Shown: positions 30,905 to 42,255, counted from the stretch's first letter. The stretch is DNA of 64,000 nucleotides from Thuidium tamariscinum (GCA_947034885.2 OX344754.2:21780501-21844500), one strand, 5' to 3'. Translations and numbers: made by a program. The notes: generated from the sequence alone by a model not told the origin.

Positions 30905-33900
30905 GAAAACACTTTATTACTTCCTACCCTAAACTACCCTAATGTAATTCCAAAATATTAGTTGTTTAATGGTGGAAATTTCTAAAAACATCCCCATTTG
31001 GCAAAAGGAATCTTGGCCAAATCAAATCCAAGATCTTAACCCAAAATATTTTGGAATTAACCCTAATTTATGTAGATATTTTGCAAATTAACTCAAAGTC
31101 ATTTTGAAAATTGTCTTTCTTTAGCCCAAAGATGGCTTTTTACGCAAGAAAGAGATCTTGACCAAATCCAATCTTTGATTTTCCAAGAGATATTTCCAAA
31201 ATCACTTCTAATTAACCGCAATTAACGATTAAAAAGTCAAACTAAGAGCTGACCCTCTCTATCTTTTAGGGAACAGCTCGGAACGGAAAACCGTCTGCGC
31301 CATTGTCTTCAGAAGACTCCAATTAGCCTAAGGAACCCCTTACCCCTCACTCCTAGGCCATTTGCGCGTCCAAATTGGAATTACGGTAACTCCAATTAAA
31401 AGTCAAAAATCTAACTTTTAGGATTTGCGCATTTCGATGAATTTGTCAGGCCAGGGTTGTTAGGAATGTCCGCGAGAGTAAGGAATGACTCCTTATTTGC
31501 AACAATCGGACATCATTCGCTCCTGATACGCCGGTCAACCCGCCGCCAACTTGTAACTTCTAGTGAATTTCGATGTCGATGCTGGTTTTGGTAGTTGGGA
31601 ATGTCGGAATGTCTTCAAACTTGATCGGGCGCTTATTAAGCACACAAAAACCTATCCTAATTTTTAGTGAGATTTTACCGCATCATATGTAATTTCTATG
31701 ATTTTACGAACATTTTTATGTGCGGTTGACTTCCCATGAAGTCAACATGAAATTTCGTAAAAATCCGAAATAAATTGGGTAACATCTAGGGCACTCCTAG
31801 ATTCTTAGGGTAAGTCCCACGCAACCTTACTCCTTTCTAATTTTAGTAATTTGGAATTACTTTACCCAATTGGACAATCTAATTCCCGATGCCCGGGAAT
31901 CTTGGACAATTGTTTAATTCTTGTTCGCTCCTGGTATGCTCCTACCCTTGGAACACCTCTCTGTAGTCTTCAATCTCCAATCCTCCATCTTTTATCTTGT
32001 GAAGTATAAATTCTCCAAATCCATTGTAGTGGTTTTTACCTTTAAATTCAATTTGTTCCAAAATTGAACTTAAGCCCTGGTAACTCTTCCACGCTCGTAG
32101 TAGACTCTTTTAGCTTAGTCAGTATGTCATGTGCATCCTCAAAGGTTGACTTTGCACAGACACTTACTAGGACTGACTAACTCTCGATTCCTATTTCTCT
32201 CGGAATTACTAAATCTTTACATAAACTTGCTTTGGAGACTTAGAATGATTCAAATTTCTAGGATTAGGAATTTCCCACCTTCTAAGTTGGTTTTCCACCA
32301 TTTTGGCATAGACTGACACCAAAACTCCTTCAACACTCTTTTTATGTCTTTTTCTTGAATATTTTAACTAATTTTCGCTATTTAATCGTGAAAAATGAAT
32401 CCAGAGTCCTGAGTGCCATCTCGAGGGCTCACACCCTGCGGTTCCGGAACCTCCTCCGCGTCACTCCTAGACTCACACCGGATCACCGTTCCGGTGAATT
32501 AAAGGCTCCACGTTCAAACTCACGAATCAAGACCCTAGATCTCGGAAGTTGGTCACTCAGTTCGGATTTCAGTTGCCTAAGAATCCGGATTCCTCCTCAC
32601 CCGTCTCTCTTGCCTCTCAACACTTCAACAAACACACCAAGAAAGACTCAAACACAAGTCAGAGCTAGAATGTCCATCTGCCGGCTCAGATTAAAGAAGG
32701 GAATGAAATACAATGGAATATGCACTAGGAAGGAATGACAGGACAACTAACTTGCCTGCCCCTTAAAAGCTCAAAACAAAACGAAAGTCAAAGCCTAAAA
32801 ACAGAAACGGAATGCCAATAAGGCAAAAGAAAATCCGGAACAACCAATCGGAGCCTGACCGGATTATCCGGAAAGGACCGGCCAGTTGATCCTAAAGTTC
32901 CAGATCGGGGCCCACACCCGGGAAACCCGTCTAGGAAACTTCCGTCCCAAAATCTCAAAATCCTACCTAACTACTCAACTCTGTTTTACTTACGCGCCCG
33001 CTTCGATGTAGTACCCGCGGGTGGAACTGAACTCCTCCGCGTCACTGCCTTGGGAGGGGGAGCCTTCTTGGTGGCGGATCGGGTTTGCCTCTTCTGAATC
33101 GGAACCGGTGGCGTTCCGTTGTCTTCCGTCGAGGTCTCATCCGAATCCGCCTCGGAGCTTTCCGACCGCTCCACTTCCTGGAATCCGCCCTACTCCCTAG
33201 CTTCATCACGGATGATGATGGGCGGATTGTCTTCCCTGTCCGAGTCATCCAAGATGACTGTCTTGTTGCGCGGATCCTTACCCGGCACCTTGTCTGGCTC
33301 GTTCATGTGGGCAAACTTCTCCGGATTCTCCCTGGCCGAATTCGATAGGGCCTTTGTCGTAGCACAGGAAAGCACAATTCCTTCTCTAAGGCTTTAGAAT
33401 GCACTAAATTAGCCTTAAAGTGACTCGTGTATCGTTCCCAAGAGATTTGGTCGAAAGTTGACGAAAGACCGGAATACGTTAGTGGTTATCACAACAAAAC
33501 CCAAGCAAAAGACTGATCCGGTCTTGGTCTCCAACGTTCCTAAGATTTCCTTGGACCTGATTACCAGATCAATCCTTTATCCTTCCAAACTAAGTCTATC
33601 TATCTATACCTGTATGTTCACCACCTTGATGCTTACGCTCACTAGATATGGGACTAAAGACCGGATACTAGTAGCTGGTCCAATCCCTAGTATAGTAACC
33701 AAGTGTAAGTTTAACCTCGATAACAAGAGGGATCTGCTTGTTTGGGCGTTTAGGAAGGAAGCTTACTCCTACCCTTCAAGTTTTAAAGTGTCAAAAGTTC
33801 CACTTATGAGTAAAAAGAAACTACTACTACAAACAGACCGGAATACCTCACAACTGGACCGGGACTAATCCGACCCAGCAGGTCACGCAAGCACTCCTGC

Positions 33901-34621
33901 CTAATCCTAACAAAGACTACAACGACGGAAGAACCAGTTAGTCTAATCCCTGGTAGAATAAGGGCGGTAGCTTATGCAAGAGAGCTGAATTTCCTCACTT
34001 AGTCCTTCTTTCTTCTACAGAGACCGGATCACCATTCAGTTGGCATTTGGCCGGACGCTCCCGATCTCAAACCCAGACTCTACAAGTGTCTATCTCTATC
34101 AAATACTCCCTAGACCTGTTTCAGAAAGCATTGTGGGATCCTGCACAAATTCCCTATCAAAATCGAATTCACTTTAAGTCCAGAGACCGGATAAACTGAC
34201 CATCCGGGCACACACTTATCCACACAAGGTTGCAATCCTAACCATCACCATAAGACTTTGACAAGGTCCCATGCACACAGTCCACTTCAGAGTGAATCAG
34301 AAAGGTTCTGACTTGTATTTGCAACCCAAAAACTTGTGAAAGTAAGATAACATAATGCGCGCCCGGATTCAATTACGAACCGGGTTTAAATACTAAACTG
34401 CAAGAAAACCTAAAAGTGCAAATGGAATCAACACCAGCCGCCAAGAATGCCACCTCACATTCCTCTACAACTTGGGTAGGTTGACTTCCACAAAACTACT
34501 AAAATACCAACAAAATAGGATCACAGATCCTACATATCTGGATCCAATCTAAGTTCAAAAGTTCCTAACCTAAATATAACTTGGTTTAGCCGCCTTCCTA
34601 TCTACTTGTAATTAATGCCCC

Positions 34622-36718
34622 CTATTTCCTCGCCTTCTTGAGAGGCGACGCACCTTTCCGGGCTGGCTGCTTCTTCGGAGACCGGTACATCTTGATGGGC
34701 TTGGGTTTCGGTTTGGTCTTACCCCGCGCCCTGGCCCTGGTCTTCGTGGTCTCTGCCAATGCCTGGTCCGCATCTGAGTACTGTTCCGACTCATCACCGG
34801 AGTCGGTCTCTTCCTCCGAGTCCTCATCTTCCTCATTTGACTCCTCTTCCTCTTCATCCCGGGCCTTCCGCTTCACCTTGGATGTCTCCGCGGTCTTCTT
34901 CTTGAATCCGGTGATGGGCGGGTGGTGCACTATCTTGCTTTGCGGGGTCTGCTCCCCCACTCTCTCGGCAGTCCGGGCTGGTCCCTGGCTTGGTGACCCG
35001 GATCCAGATCCGGTCTTCAGTATAGAGCGGACCTGCACCGTTGCCTTCGCTTCCCCTCCGGTCTTTGGTTGTGTGATGACCGTGGGTGATGACTTGCTTG
35101 GAGAATCATCCAACAAGGTGATGAACTTGGTCTTCTCCCTTGGTGGTGTAGTTCCCCGGATTATCTCCCTCAACACAATCGGCTCGGGTTCCGGCTCCTT
35201 GGTCTTCTCGGGTTGAGAAACCCTGGGCTCTTCAATCCGGGCCGGTGGGACAGATTCCTCCTCCACTGCGTCGGTCCTGGTTCCCTCTTCCTTCGCCGGT
35301 TCAGATATGCCGGCTTCTACCTCGACAGCTGCTAGTGGTGGCTGATCCTTCGGTTGCTCCTTCTCCATCTTTGTCTCTTCCGGTCCTGAGACCGGAGCAG
35401 AACTAGCTTGGACCTCCGTGACTACTGACCGCCACTTCTCCAGCGCTGCCACCATTTTCTTGTTGTAGGCCACCAGAGCTGTAAGCATCTGAGGACCCAC
35501 CATCTTGCCTGCTTCCAAGACCTTCCTGTCGAAAAGCATGGCTTTGTTGACGACTTCACCCGGATGCGTGATGAACTCTCGGATTTCTCCGAGTGTGTTC
35601 CGGGCCTGCGTGGTGAGGCGTCTCTCTTCATCCAGCTCCTCCTGAGTGTGATGGAGCTCCCTCCTTAGGGCTGAGACCTGATTTGTTAGCCGGAGTACCT
35701 CCTCTCTGTCCCGACTATCATGAGCCTCCTGAATCAATTCTCCCAACACCTCCATGATCTTGGAGGGGGGAATAGAGCCTAAGGCTTGGCTTATGGCCCG
35801 CAATAACCCTCTCTCCTCTAGGTGGTGCTTTCTAAAATCTTCCAGGTCTCGCAGGATCCTTAGCAAGGGCTCCTGTTCCCAGACCGGATCCAACCTCTGG
35901 GCTTCCCCGGCTACTACAGGGGTTTCTAGAGGTGGATTCTCTCTTCCTACCTCTGGAACCTCCTCTACTTCTTGTGTGCCTCTTTGATGCCCCTCCTGAC
36001 TCTCATCCTCGGAGTCCTCTTCATCCTGGTCATTTTCAGCTTCCGGGTCTGCAATCTCATACTCTATCAATGCAACCCCTACCTCGTAAGCTTCCATCTC
36101 CTTCTCTCTCAAGAGGTCTAACGAATGATACAGATGAAACAGGAATGGTGAAATGGGAGAGGGTTTAGATTTCCCAATTCCTTTCACCATTCGGTCCATC
36201 CGGTCCCTCATAACTAACCCCCAATCTATCTTCCTGTCTCCCGACAGTGCACCAAAGACAGTGTTGGCCACGGTGACCGTAATCCTACTAGGTCTATCCG
36301 GGTTCAAGATCGCCATCATGAACCGCAGTAGCCTCTTGTGTCTAGCAGACACACACTCTGCTACTGTAAAGCCGTCCTTCAGGTTGGTGGGCCTGCGGAA
36401 CTTCCCTTGGTGGAATTTGTCCGTCCGGGTGCCCGTCGCATCTCCTCCTTGCTCGAAGGCGTACACCTTGCGCCACATCGCTGCACTCCACTCCTTTGGC
36501 AGCGCCCGGACCGTCCCTTTCCACTCGTTGGTCTGGCCGGCCAGTAGCTCCTCCACCATCGCCTCATCCTTTAGGTTCCAGGGGTGAGCCATGAACCCCT
36601 CGCAGCCCATCTGCCTGAGGTCTTCCTCCAGCTCCCTCTTGTCTTGTGCGTTAGTTGGCACGACTGGATTCACATTCCGGAAGGCTAGAATCCTTCCTTC
36701 CTGCACCTCTTCTGCCAT
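34622..36718 (-). CDS. TGT-family single-ORF protein, intact copy (698 aa)
   Basis: This uninterrupted ORF starts at ATG 36718 and is the only open member in the window. Residues about 25-45 hold RELEEDLRQMGCEGFMAHPW. Residues about 60-235 are the conserved domain (GTVRALPKEW, KFRRPTNLKDGFTVAECV, RLLRFMMAILNPDRPSRITV, TVFGALSGDRKIDWGLV, ISPFLFHLYHSLDLL). About 235-290 is acidic. About 300-400 is a coiled coil (EEVLRLTNQVSALRRELHHT). The rest is Pro/Glu/Ser-rich with an acidic run of D and E near 625-650 and a basic C-terminus ending SPLKKARK. No enzymatic motif is seen. Resemblance to the plant domain PF20167 is from memory. A Gag-like or accessory role is inference. Flanked by its own 5' leader with a TATA-like TATAC at 36949-36956. 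Confidence 0.7.
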   Translation of the reverse strand: MAEEVQEGRILAFRNVNPVVPTNAQDKRELEEDLRQMGCEGFMAHPWNLKDEAMVEELLAGQTNEWKGTVRALPKEWSAAMWRKVYAFEQGGDATGTRTDKFHQGKFRRPTNLKDGFTVAECVSARHKRLLRFMMAILNPDRPSRITVTVANTVFGALSGDRKIDWGLVMRDRMDRMVKGIGKSKPSPISPFLFHLYHSLDLLREKEMEAYEVGVALIEYEIADPEAENDQDEEDSEDESQEGHQRGTQEVEEVPEVGRENPPLETPVVAGEAQRLDPVWEQEPLLRILRDLEDFRKHHLEERGLLRAISQALGSIPPSKIMEVLGELIQEAHDSRDREEVLRLTNQVSALRRELHHTQEELDEERRLTTQARNTLGEIREFITHPGEVVNKAMLFDRKVLEAGKMVGPQMLTALVAYNKKMVAALEKWRSVVTEVQASSAPVSGPEETKMEKEQPKDQPPLAAVEVEAGISEPAKEEGTRTDAVEEESVPPARIEEPRVSQPEKTKEPEPEPIVLREIIRGTTPPREKTKFITLLDDSPSKSSPTVITQPKTGGEAKATVQVRSILKTGSGSGSPSQGPARTAERVGEQTPQSKIVHHPPITGFKKKTAETSKVKRKARDEEEEESNEEDEDSEEETDSGDESEQYSDADQALAETTKTRARARGKTKPKPKPIKMYRSPKKQPARKGASPLKKARK

Positions 36719-36948
36719 CTCTCACTTGACGCCTACACAATCTAGGCGCGGTCCAACTTAACTAAACCTCCCGCGCTCAAGAACCTGTCAGCTAGCGTAG
36801 TGCTATTCGCTCAACTATGTACCAGACCGGATTGACAGTTTATCTATCCCTTCTCTCTGTCTGTAGACCGAATACTCTATCTCTGGCCGGAAACCCTTTC
36901 TCGAACTGTGTGCAAGAAAGTGGCAGGACCTGGCCCTGCTTCCCTGGT

Positions 36949-36956
36949 CTTATACT
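36949..36956 (-). promoter_or_regulatory. TATA-like box of element E
   Basis: The minus strand reads AAAAAGTATAAGACC, 231 bp before the ATG, close to the spacing in elements B and D. Confidence 0.4.
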
Positions 36957-39064
36957 TTTTCCCCCGGCATTAATTACTGACCGTTAGGTTTAAACCAGTC
37001 TGGTCACGTGGGAGAGATCCCGACGATCTCTAGACTCGGTAGCCACTCATTACCTATCCGGTCTCGGTCGCTTGGTGGGCGGAATCCGGGATTTCATACG
37101 CTGTCCCTTAACGTAGTTTCTGGTTTACGGTCTAGGGTTTTCCGGTTTCCGGTCTTGGTCCCAATTATGTGTAGAAACTAAGAAAAAAAAAAAAAAATGG
37201 GGATTGAATAGGTCCCTCTTCCCGTATTTTGCTTAAGAACCTGCTTAGGTGAATTCTAGGTTGCCACAGCCTTCATCCGGATCTCCAAGTCGAGTCGTGG
37301 TGATGCCCTCTTCTCTTGCGGTTCCGTAGGTGTGTTTGATGGTCCGGCCGCATTCGGATCCGATCCGAGCTCGTCGAGGTTCTTCATGATCGACGAGTTT
37401 CCAAGCAACCTCCGATCCGTCGACATCTGTCCTTGCGCTCCGAGGCTGAAGTCCGTGTAAACCTGCTGGTTGAGCAAGCTCGATAGGCCTTCCCCCAATT
37501 CCGGATTGAGAGCCCCAATCAAGGCCCTCATCTCCTTCAGTACCCCCTCCATCTTGGCCTGGTAATCCACCAAGATGGTGAGGACTTTCGATCCGGTGAT
37601 GTGTCCCTCCGTCATCAACCGGGCAGAAAACAGTTTGGCCCTCACCACTATTTCCGCCAACTGGGCCACCAACTCTTGCAAGTTCTAAACCAAGGTGGTG
37701 GCCTTGCCGATCTTCCCGTTGGCAACACTAAGGTCACTCTCCAGATAGGTCACCGTATTGCAGAGCCCGTTCCGCTCCTCTTCCGCCTTCTGCCGTCCCT
37801 CTTCAGCCACCCGGGTTAGATCTTCCGCCTGCCGGATCTGATCCGCCTGGATCCGAGCTTCGTCTTCCCACTTCCGGATCTCCTCGTCCTTCTTCCGCAA
37901 CACCTCTTGAGTCGGAAGATGATCGAGGATTTCCGGAATTTCCTCGATCTTCACTCCGCCTAGCTTGGTGGAGATCTGCTCGAGTATCACCTCGCAGTTG
38001 TTGCTGTCCGCGTGTGCCATCATGGCGTGTCGGATGATGGTGTCGAAGTGGTTCCGCTTCTTCTTCCCCAGGGTCGATCCGGGTGGATCCGGGTCTGGTT
38101 TGCCCCTCTTATCCGGCGTGGTGGATTTCATCCGTTCCGGTTGGCTGACCGGCTTCTGCTCCTGGGGGTCTTCGTCCATCCGCTCGTCCTCTGGTTCCTC
38201 CGGATCCTTCTCTACCTCATCCGTCAAGCCGTACTTGAGGATTTGAACTCCGGTCTCATAGCGGAGGATTTCCGGCCCACTCAGTACATCATTGTGGTGG
38301 TACAGGTGGAATAGATAGGTGCTGATAGTATTGGTCTTCTCCCGTCCCACATGGTCGGCTAGCCAATTAACTACATATTGGAGGATTAGGCTCCAGTTGA
38401 CTATTCGCTTCTCGAAACACCCGAAGATGGTGTTTGCTACCGTCACCGTGACACGGGTAGGCTTTTCCGGGTAGAGGATGGGAATCAGGAATTCCAACAT
38501 CCGTTTGTGCCGGTCATTCGTGCAATTCGGAACTGAATATCCGTCCTTAGGGTGGGGCGGATTCCGAAACTTGTTAACACCAAACTTGTCCGTCCGGAGA
38601 GCCATACCTAATCCGGTTTTATCAAAACCGTATACATCCGCCCAAATATCCAGCGACCAAGCACTCGGTCTACCCCTCACTGTGAGTTGGTACTGATTCG
38701 GAACTCCCGAGAGGAGTTCCTGCACCATCTCGTCACTCTTCACACTCCACGGGCGCTTGATCAACCTATGACACCCTAGGAAGACTAAATCATCCTCTAA
38801 CTCCTTCCGATGCTGCGGATCGGAAGGGATGAGTGGCGAAATCGCCTTGGCAGTCACTATCGCCCGTTTCGGATTGGAGGAGCTTGCCATCTCTCCGCCC
38901 GAGTCGGAACTTGTCGGTGCGGTCGGCACCGACTCTGAACTAAACCCGGAACCGATCTCTACTGCTCACCACTCTTTCTCTCTCTATACGCGCTCCAGAA
39001 CCTGCACACAAGCCGTACCTCGATTTGCCAAATCGAAAAGGAAAAATGAAGTGGAGTGGAGGGG

Positions 39065-39072
39065 TTTATATA
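39065..39072 (-). promoter_or_regulatory. TATA box of element D
   Basis: TATATAAA on the minus strand, at the same place as in element B, within a conserved GACTGGTATATAAA or equivalent context. Confidence 0.6.
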
Positions 39073-39456
39073 CCAGTCGGTACCCTGCGTTCCCAGTTCC
39101 CCTCGGAACGGCGCGACGTTCCCCGACCGTTACGCTAGTTTCCGTAGGTTGGCGGCGTAGGCCCATAGGTGCCGACCATCCGGAACTGGCTCAGATCCAT
39201 CCTGGGGTATACCGGATCCGTCTTTGACGAGTTTCGTCTTCCGGAAAGTTCCGTTCCGGCGACTGAGGAATCCGGATCCGGAGACCTTGACCCATAATCC
39301 GGAAATTCTCCTTGCTCAATCCGGTTCAGACAGATCCCAAGGGAAAAAGACTTTAATTGTCTTCTTCTCCCCATATCTAACCCTAAAATTTTAAAAAATT
39401 GAACTATTCTATATACTATCTTCCTATTTTACTTACATGATATTTCCGGACTGACA

Positions 39457-40360
39457 ACGGCAACACTTTATACAGTTTGATTTAAGATTACATCCTTAGA
39501 GTGGCCACAGAATTCACTTTCTTGAAGAACTACGTCCAAACCCCAAATCAACCAGTCCTTAAAGGGTTAACCCCTAAAGCCCTGAACGTCGTTTTCTGAG
39601 ACTATCCTTTTTTTTGGCAGCTCACTACGGATGGAGTTTTTCTTCTCTTTGAAATTTGGATACAATGTATGCCTGAGGAGTAACTTTCCGGCCCAACAAT
39701 TTTCATAACTTGACTTAAAAGTGAAATTTCAAATTGGTTCTTTAGGTTTATACAGACATGTGAAGCTTTGAATCAATCCATTCTAATCAAACCACCTGAC
39801 TACAAGATCCTACAGATCCACGAGTCAAAACTGTGTCTTCAAAAGAATTGGCACTAGTATTAGAAATGGCAATTTTGCAGCATTGTTGGTGAAAACATAG
39901 TCAAAAACATTTAGGGGTTCAATTCTCTGCCGTCCAACTTTGTAGAAGTACTACTCATTTCCAAGTCACTTCATTCATTCCAGAAGCTAATTTATTACAA
40001 TCATCCAAGCATCAGTCATGGAAAACGTTTTCGGCGTCCACAAACAAAAAATAAAGCCGTGTACATTTTCACACGTCTCTCACCAACAAAAAGTTGCAAG
40101 TTTTATTGAGGTCTCATTTCCATTTCAGAACGCACGGTCTGAACTCCAATATTGAAGTGTCCATAACTACGCGAAAGTCTCCCGTCCATGTGTGCAGTCC
40201 TTCAGTATTCGATCGGAATGTATTCAACAAACCTTCAGGTTTCGTCATGAGCAGCAACATAACGAAACAAAGTTAGTTAGACTGCAAGTAGAAATGCTCA
40301 ACAAAGAAGACAACTGAGGTTGAAAACAATTCAGAAATCAGGCCGTGGAAGCGAAGCATT
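39457..40360. other. AT-rich flank of element D, no gene seen
   Basis: A block near 39755-39790 (AGCTTTGAATCAATCCATTC) resembles 49215-49250 (AGCTTTGAATCATTCCATTT), so part of this stretch is a diverged dispersed repeat. A GC-rich palindrome lies at 40124-40143. Confidence 0.4.
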
Positions 40361-40364
40361 CACC

Positions 40365-40859
40365 TCAACGCATTGCGGGTGTCACCCAAACTGTGGGGGA
40401 TAGGGCCTGCCCAGCAGCCTTCACCTTGATTTTGTGCTGCCAGCCGCTAAGTAAAATTTGTCGTAGCTCCTGCAGCTCAGCGACAGCGAGATCACCAAGG
40501 GGGCTGGTCCGCAGCCTCAACAGCACTTCAACTCCAAGTGCCCATGATCTACTCAGTAAATCTAAGTTCTTGTCAAACTCGTGCACAATCAAACTCTCCT
40601 TCGTCGATAGAGATAGCTCTAGGGCGGTGACTCGCACGTCGAATTCGGCCAACCGGAGGGCTGCAAATTCAGGTGTCACCTGCACAGCCTTCCAGGTCGT
40701 ACGACAAACAGCTGCGAGACATGAAAACAAACGCAGCATTGCGCCCCGATTCACCAGCTCCTTGAAACACACCCATGGGTTGTCAGACTTGCAACAAAGT
40801 CCACGGACAACAAGGGCCACAACGGCGTCACTCAGAACCACTTCCCTCATTGAACCCAT
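40365..40859 (-). CDS. Hypothetical protein, about 164 aa, unrecognised
   Basis: An open frame begins at ATG 40859 (MGSMREVVLSDAVV...) and ends at 40365. The region is GC-richer than its surroundings, and the predicted protein is Leu- and Ala-rich and mostly helical (for example AALRLAEFDVRVTALELSLS). The plus strand is also open here (40345-40875), which weakens the coding call. Upstream, 41073-41098 and 41124-41143 carry GC-rich palindromes. It may be one exon of a larger gene. No family is recognised. Confidence 0.3.
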   Translation of the reverse strand: MGSMREVVLSDAVVALVVRGLCCKSDNPWVCFKELVNRGAMLRLFSCLAAVCRTTWKAVQVTPEFAALRLAEFDVRVTALELSLSTKESLIVHEFDKNLDLLSRSWALGVEVLLRLRTSPLGDLAVAELQELRQILLSGWQHKIKVKAAGQALSPTVWVTPAMR

Positions 40860-41072
40860 GTTGTGCAACTACTGAAAGACGAAACGAAGAAACGCTCGCA
40901 CTCACAAAGACCATGCAGAGAAACAGAAGTGCAGACATGGTGGGTGAGGAGCATTTAAATACCCTCGACATCGGTAACAAGGACCTAACCTCCCCGCGAG
41001 ACAAGGCATAGAAACCTAGCTGCTTGCCGAGACTACAGCTTCGTGAGACTACCACCTGGCGAGACACCACTA

Positions 41073-41143
41073 CACTTCAGACCGCACGGTCTGAAGTGCA
41101 TCCTTCGAACCACACCGATGCACTTCAGACCGCGTGGTCTGAA
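41073..41143. promoter_or_regulatory. Pair of GC-rich palindromes
   Basis: The first site is CACTTCAGACCG-CA-CGGTCTGAAGTG, perfect 12-bp arms (41073-41098). The second is TTCAGACCGCGTGGTCTGAA (41124-41143). They lie about 210 bp upstream of the hypothetical minus-strand frame at 40859. Other copies are scattered from 22 to 45 kb. Confidence 0.6.
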
Positions 41144-41802
41144 CTGTATCATCGATTCATGGACTTCGGAAAAATCCTAGAGCAAAGTGCATTGACAGAG
41201 TAAACAATGAATCCATGAGTGTGCCAATTTCTGAATACCTGCTTCCCAAGGATTCCCGCGACTGGAATTGCATTACTCACTTCAGATACTTGAAGAGGCA
41301 TGCGATCTATGGCTGTACGAAATGCAGCAATGCTATAAGTCGAAGTTGATCAATATCTGGGAGAGCGGCAGTTCAATGCTGATACCAATTCCTTCTATTT
41401 AGTCACGAAATGACAACCATAAGTCATTTCCGAATCAAATTGGAAAGACGTGCACTGACTTCACTATTGAAACTTCAGATGATTCCATTTGATCACTCTG
41501 TCGCGTCTCCAGGGAATCTTCTGCTAATACACTTATGAATGGGACTTGTGCTTATGAGGAAATGATTGCTCACCCCGATTCCTGATTTCATACTTTTAAA
41601 ATCGTTGGTTTGTTCAGGAAATTAATGAACAAACAAGCACTAGGACGACGACAAAATCATCCACTGGAGACACCGGCACCATCGTCATCCACTGACGTTA
41701 AAATATTGAGTTCGCGAAACAGTGAACTACTAACAAGAAGTTCCATCAGAGTAACAGTCGGACACGTAAAAAAGGGAAGAAGTGCGCTTCCCCACAAGTA
41801 GC

Positions 41803-42255
41803 TCAATTTCCGAGGCAGATTCGTGTGAGTGGCGGCTTTGTTCCTGGCAACACTTGTGCGACACTGGTGGCATCGGATGTGGCATCGTCTCTATCATTAT
41901 TTCGTCTCCTGCATACTTCGTTGAGTGACTGGTAGGGAAAAGGAAAGGTTGCGGCCCAGGATTTGCAGGAAGGCTCGGTGTCTATCGAGAGGGCGAACAG
42001 TACCTTGAGTGAGGCAAGACGGAAGCAAACTTCGAGCTCCAAGGAGCGCTCCTCGTTTTCCCGAACATCGCATTTGATCGCTGGCGACTGTTGCGGCTCA
42101 TTTGAGAGAAGACGTCGCGCCACGATTCGCAAAGGAGGTGCGTTGTCACGAATCCTTACTTCAGTGTATTTCTTATTGAGGTTCAGAAGTCTGTCGAGTA
42201 CATCTTCAATAGGGTGCGCTTCGAGTAATGTGAAATATTGTTCCATGGCCGTCAT
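41803..42255 (-). CDS. Hypothetical protein or exon, about 150 aa, unrecognised
   Basis: An open frame runs from ATG 42255 (MTAMEQYFTLLEAHPIEDVL...) to a stop at 41803. The composition is protein-like for about the first 110 residues (LLNLNKKYTEVRIRDNAPPL), with amphipathic helices. The plus strand is open over part of it. No domain is recognised. It may be an exon of a split gene. Confidence 0.3.
   Translation of the reverse strand: MTAMEQYFTLLEAHPIEDVLDRLLNLNKKYTEVRIRDNAPPLRIVARRLLSNEPQQSPAIKCDVRENEERSLELEVCFRLASLKVLFALSIDTEPSCKSWAATFPFPYQSLNEVCRRRNNDRDDATSDATSVAQVLPGTKPPLTRICLGN

Larger units (their letters stand above)
28090..32434. mobile_element. Unclassified 4.35-kb insertion in element D, non-coding
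   Basis: Comparison with element B gives the limits. The sequence leaves homology after CCACCCCT and resumes at CCTGCGGTTCCGG. Ends are short inverted repeats: GTGTGAGCGCTC at the left and the complement GTGTGAGCCCTC at the right. The target duplication is CCT (28087-28089, 32435-32437), perhaps one or two bases longer. It holds no ORF above about 130 codons that looks real. Contents: 115-bp tandem repeats, two GC-rich minisatellites, a hairpin with a TATA box, and AT-rich DNA. Superfamily not determined. Confidence 0.7.
33355..37268 (-). mobile_element. TGT-family element E, complete, nested in element D
   Basis: On the minus strand it starts TGTGGCAACCTAGAATTCAC and ends GTGCTACGACA. The 5-bp target duplication is AAGGC (plus-strand GCCTT at 33350-33354 and 37269-37273). 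The coding sequence of element D is interrupted exactly there. Length is 3914 bp: 550-bp leader, one 698-codon ORF and 1267-bp tail, the same plan as B. Its sequence differs clearly from B and D, so it belongs to another subfamily. It is the youngest member here. Confidence 0.85.
32986..38890 (-). pseudogene. TGT-family single-ORF protein, copy D, split by element E
   Basis: The first part is 38890-37256. It begins at the ATG of MASSSNPKRA and is closely similar to copy B (collinear, with many identical blocks). One in-frame TAG lies at 37685-37687. The frame enters the inserted element at 37268. The remainder resumes at 33349 and reads through the Ser/Glu-rich segment to TSKRARK and a stop at 32986, with another TAG at 33190. 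Joined across the insertion it corresponds to the full length of copy B. It retains the Trp codon (LDIWADVYGF) that is a stop in B. The domain order is as in B. Non-functional as it stands. Confidence 0.75.
27424..39456 (-). mobile_element. TGT-family element D, split by two younger insertions
   Basis: The 3' end at 27424 reads (plus strand) TGTCGTACGCGCAGTCTAGC, matching the end of element B. The 5' end at 39456 reads (minus strand) TGTCAGTCCGG, matching the start of B. After removal of 28090-32434 and 33355-37268 it is about 3.77 kb, close to the 3822 bp of B, and collinear with it throughout. No target duplication is seen: CCTTC on one side and ACGGC on the other. The left flank is a DUF7869-like gene but the right flank is not its other half, so a rearrangement or deletion followed insertion. 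Confidence 0.8.

Noticed and set aside
34638..35216. 192-codon plus-strand frame
   Set aside because: It is the antisense of the Ser/Glu/Lys-rich C-terminal part of the intact 698-codon ORF and has a low-complexity Ser-rich product.
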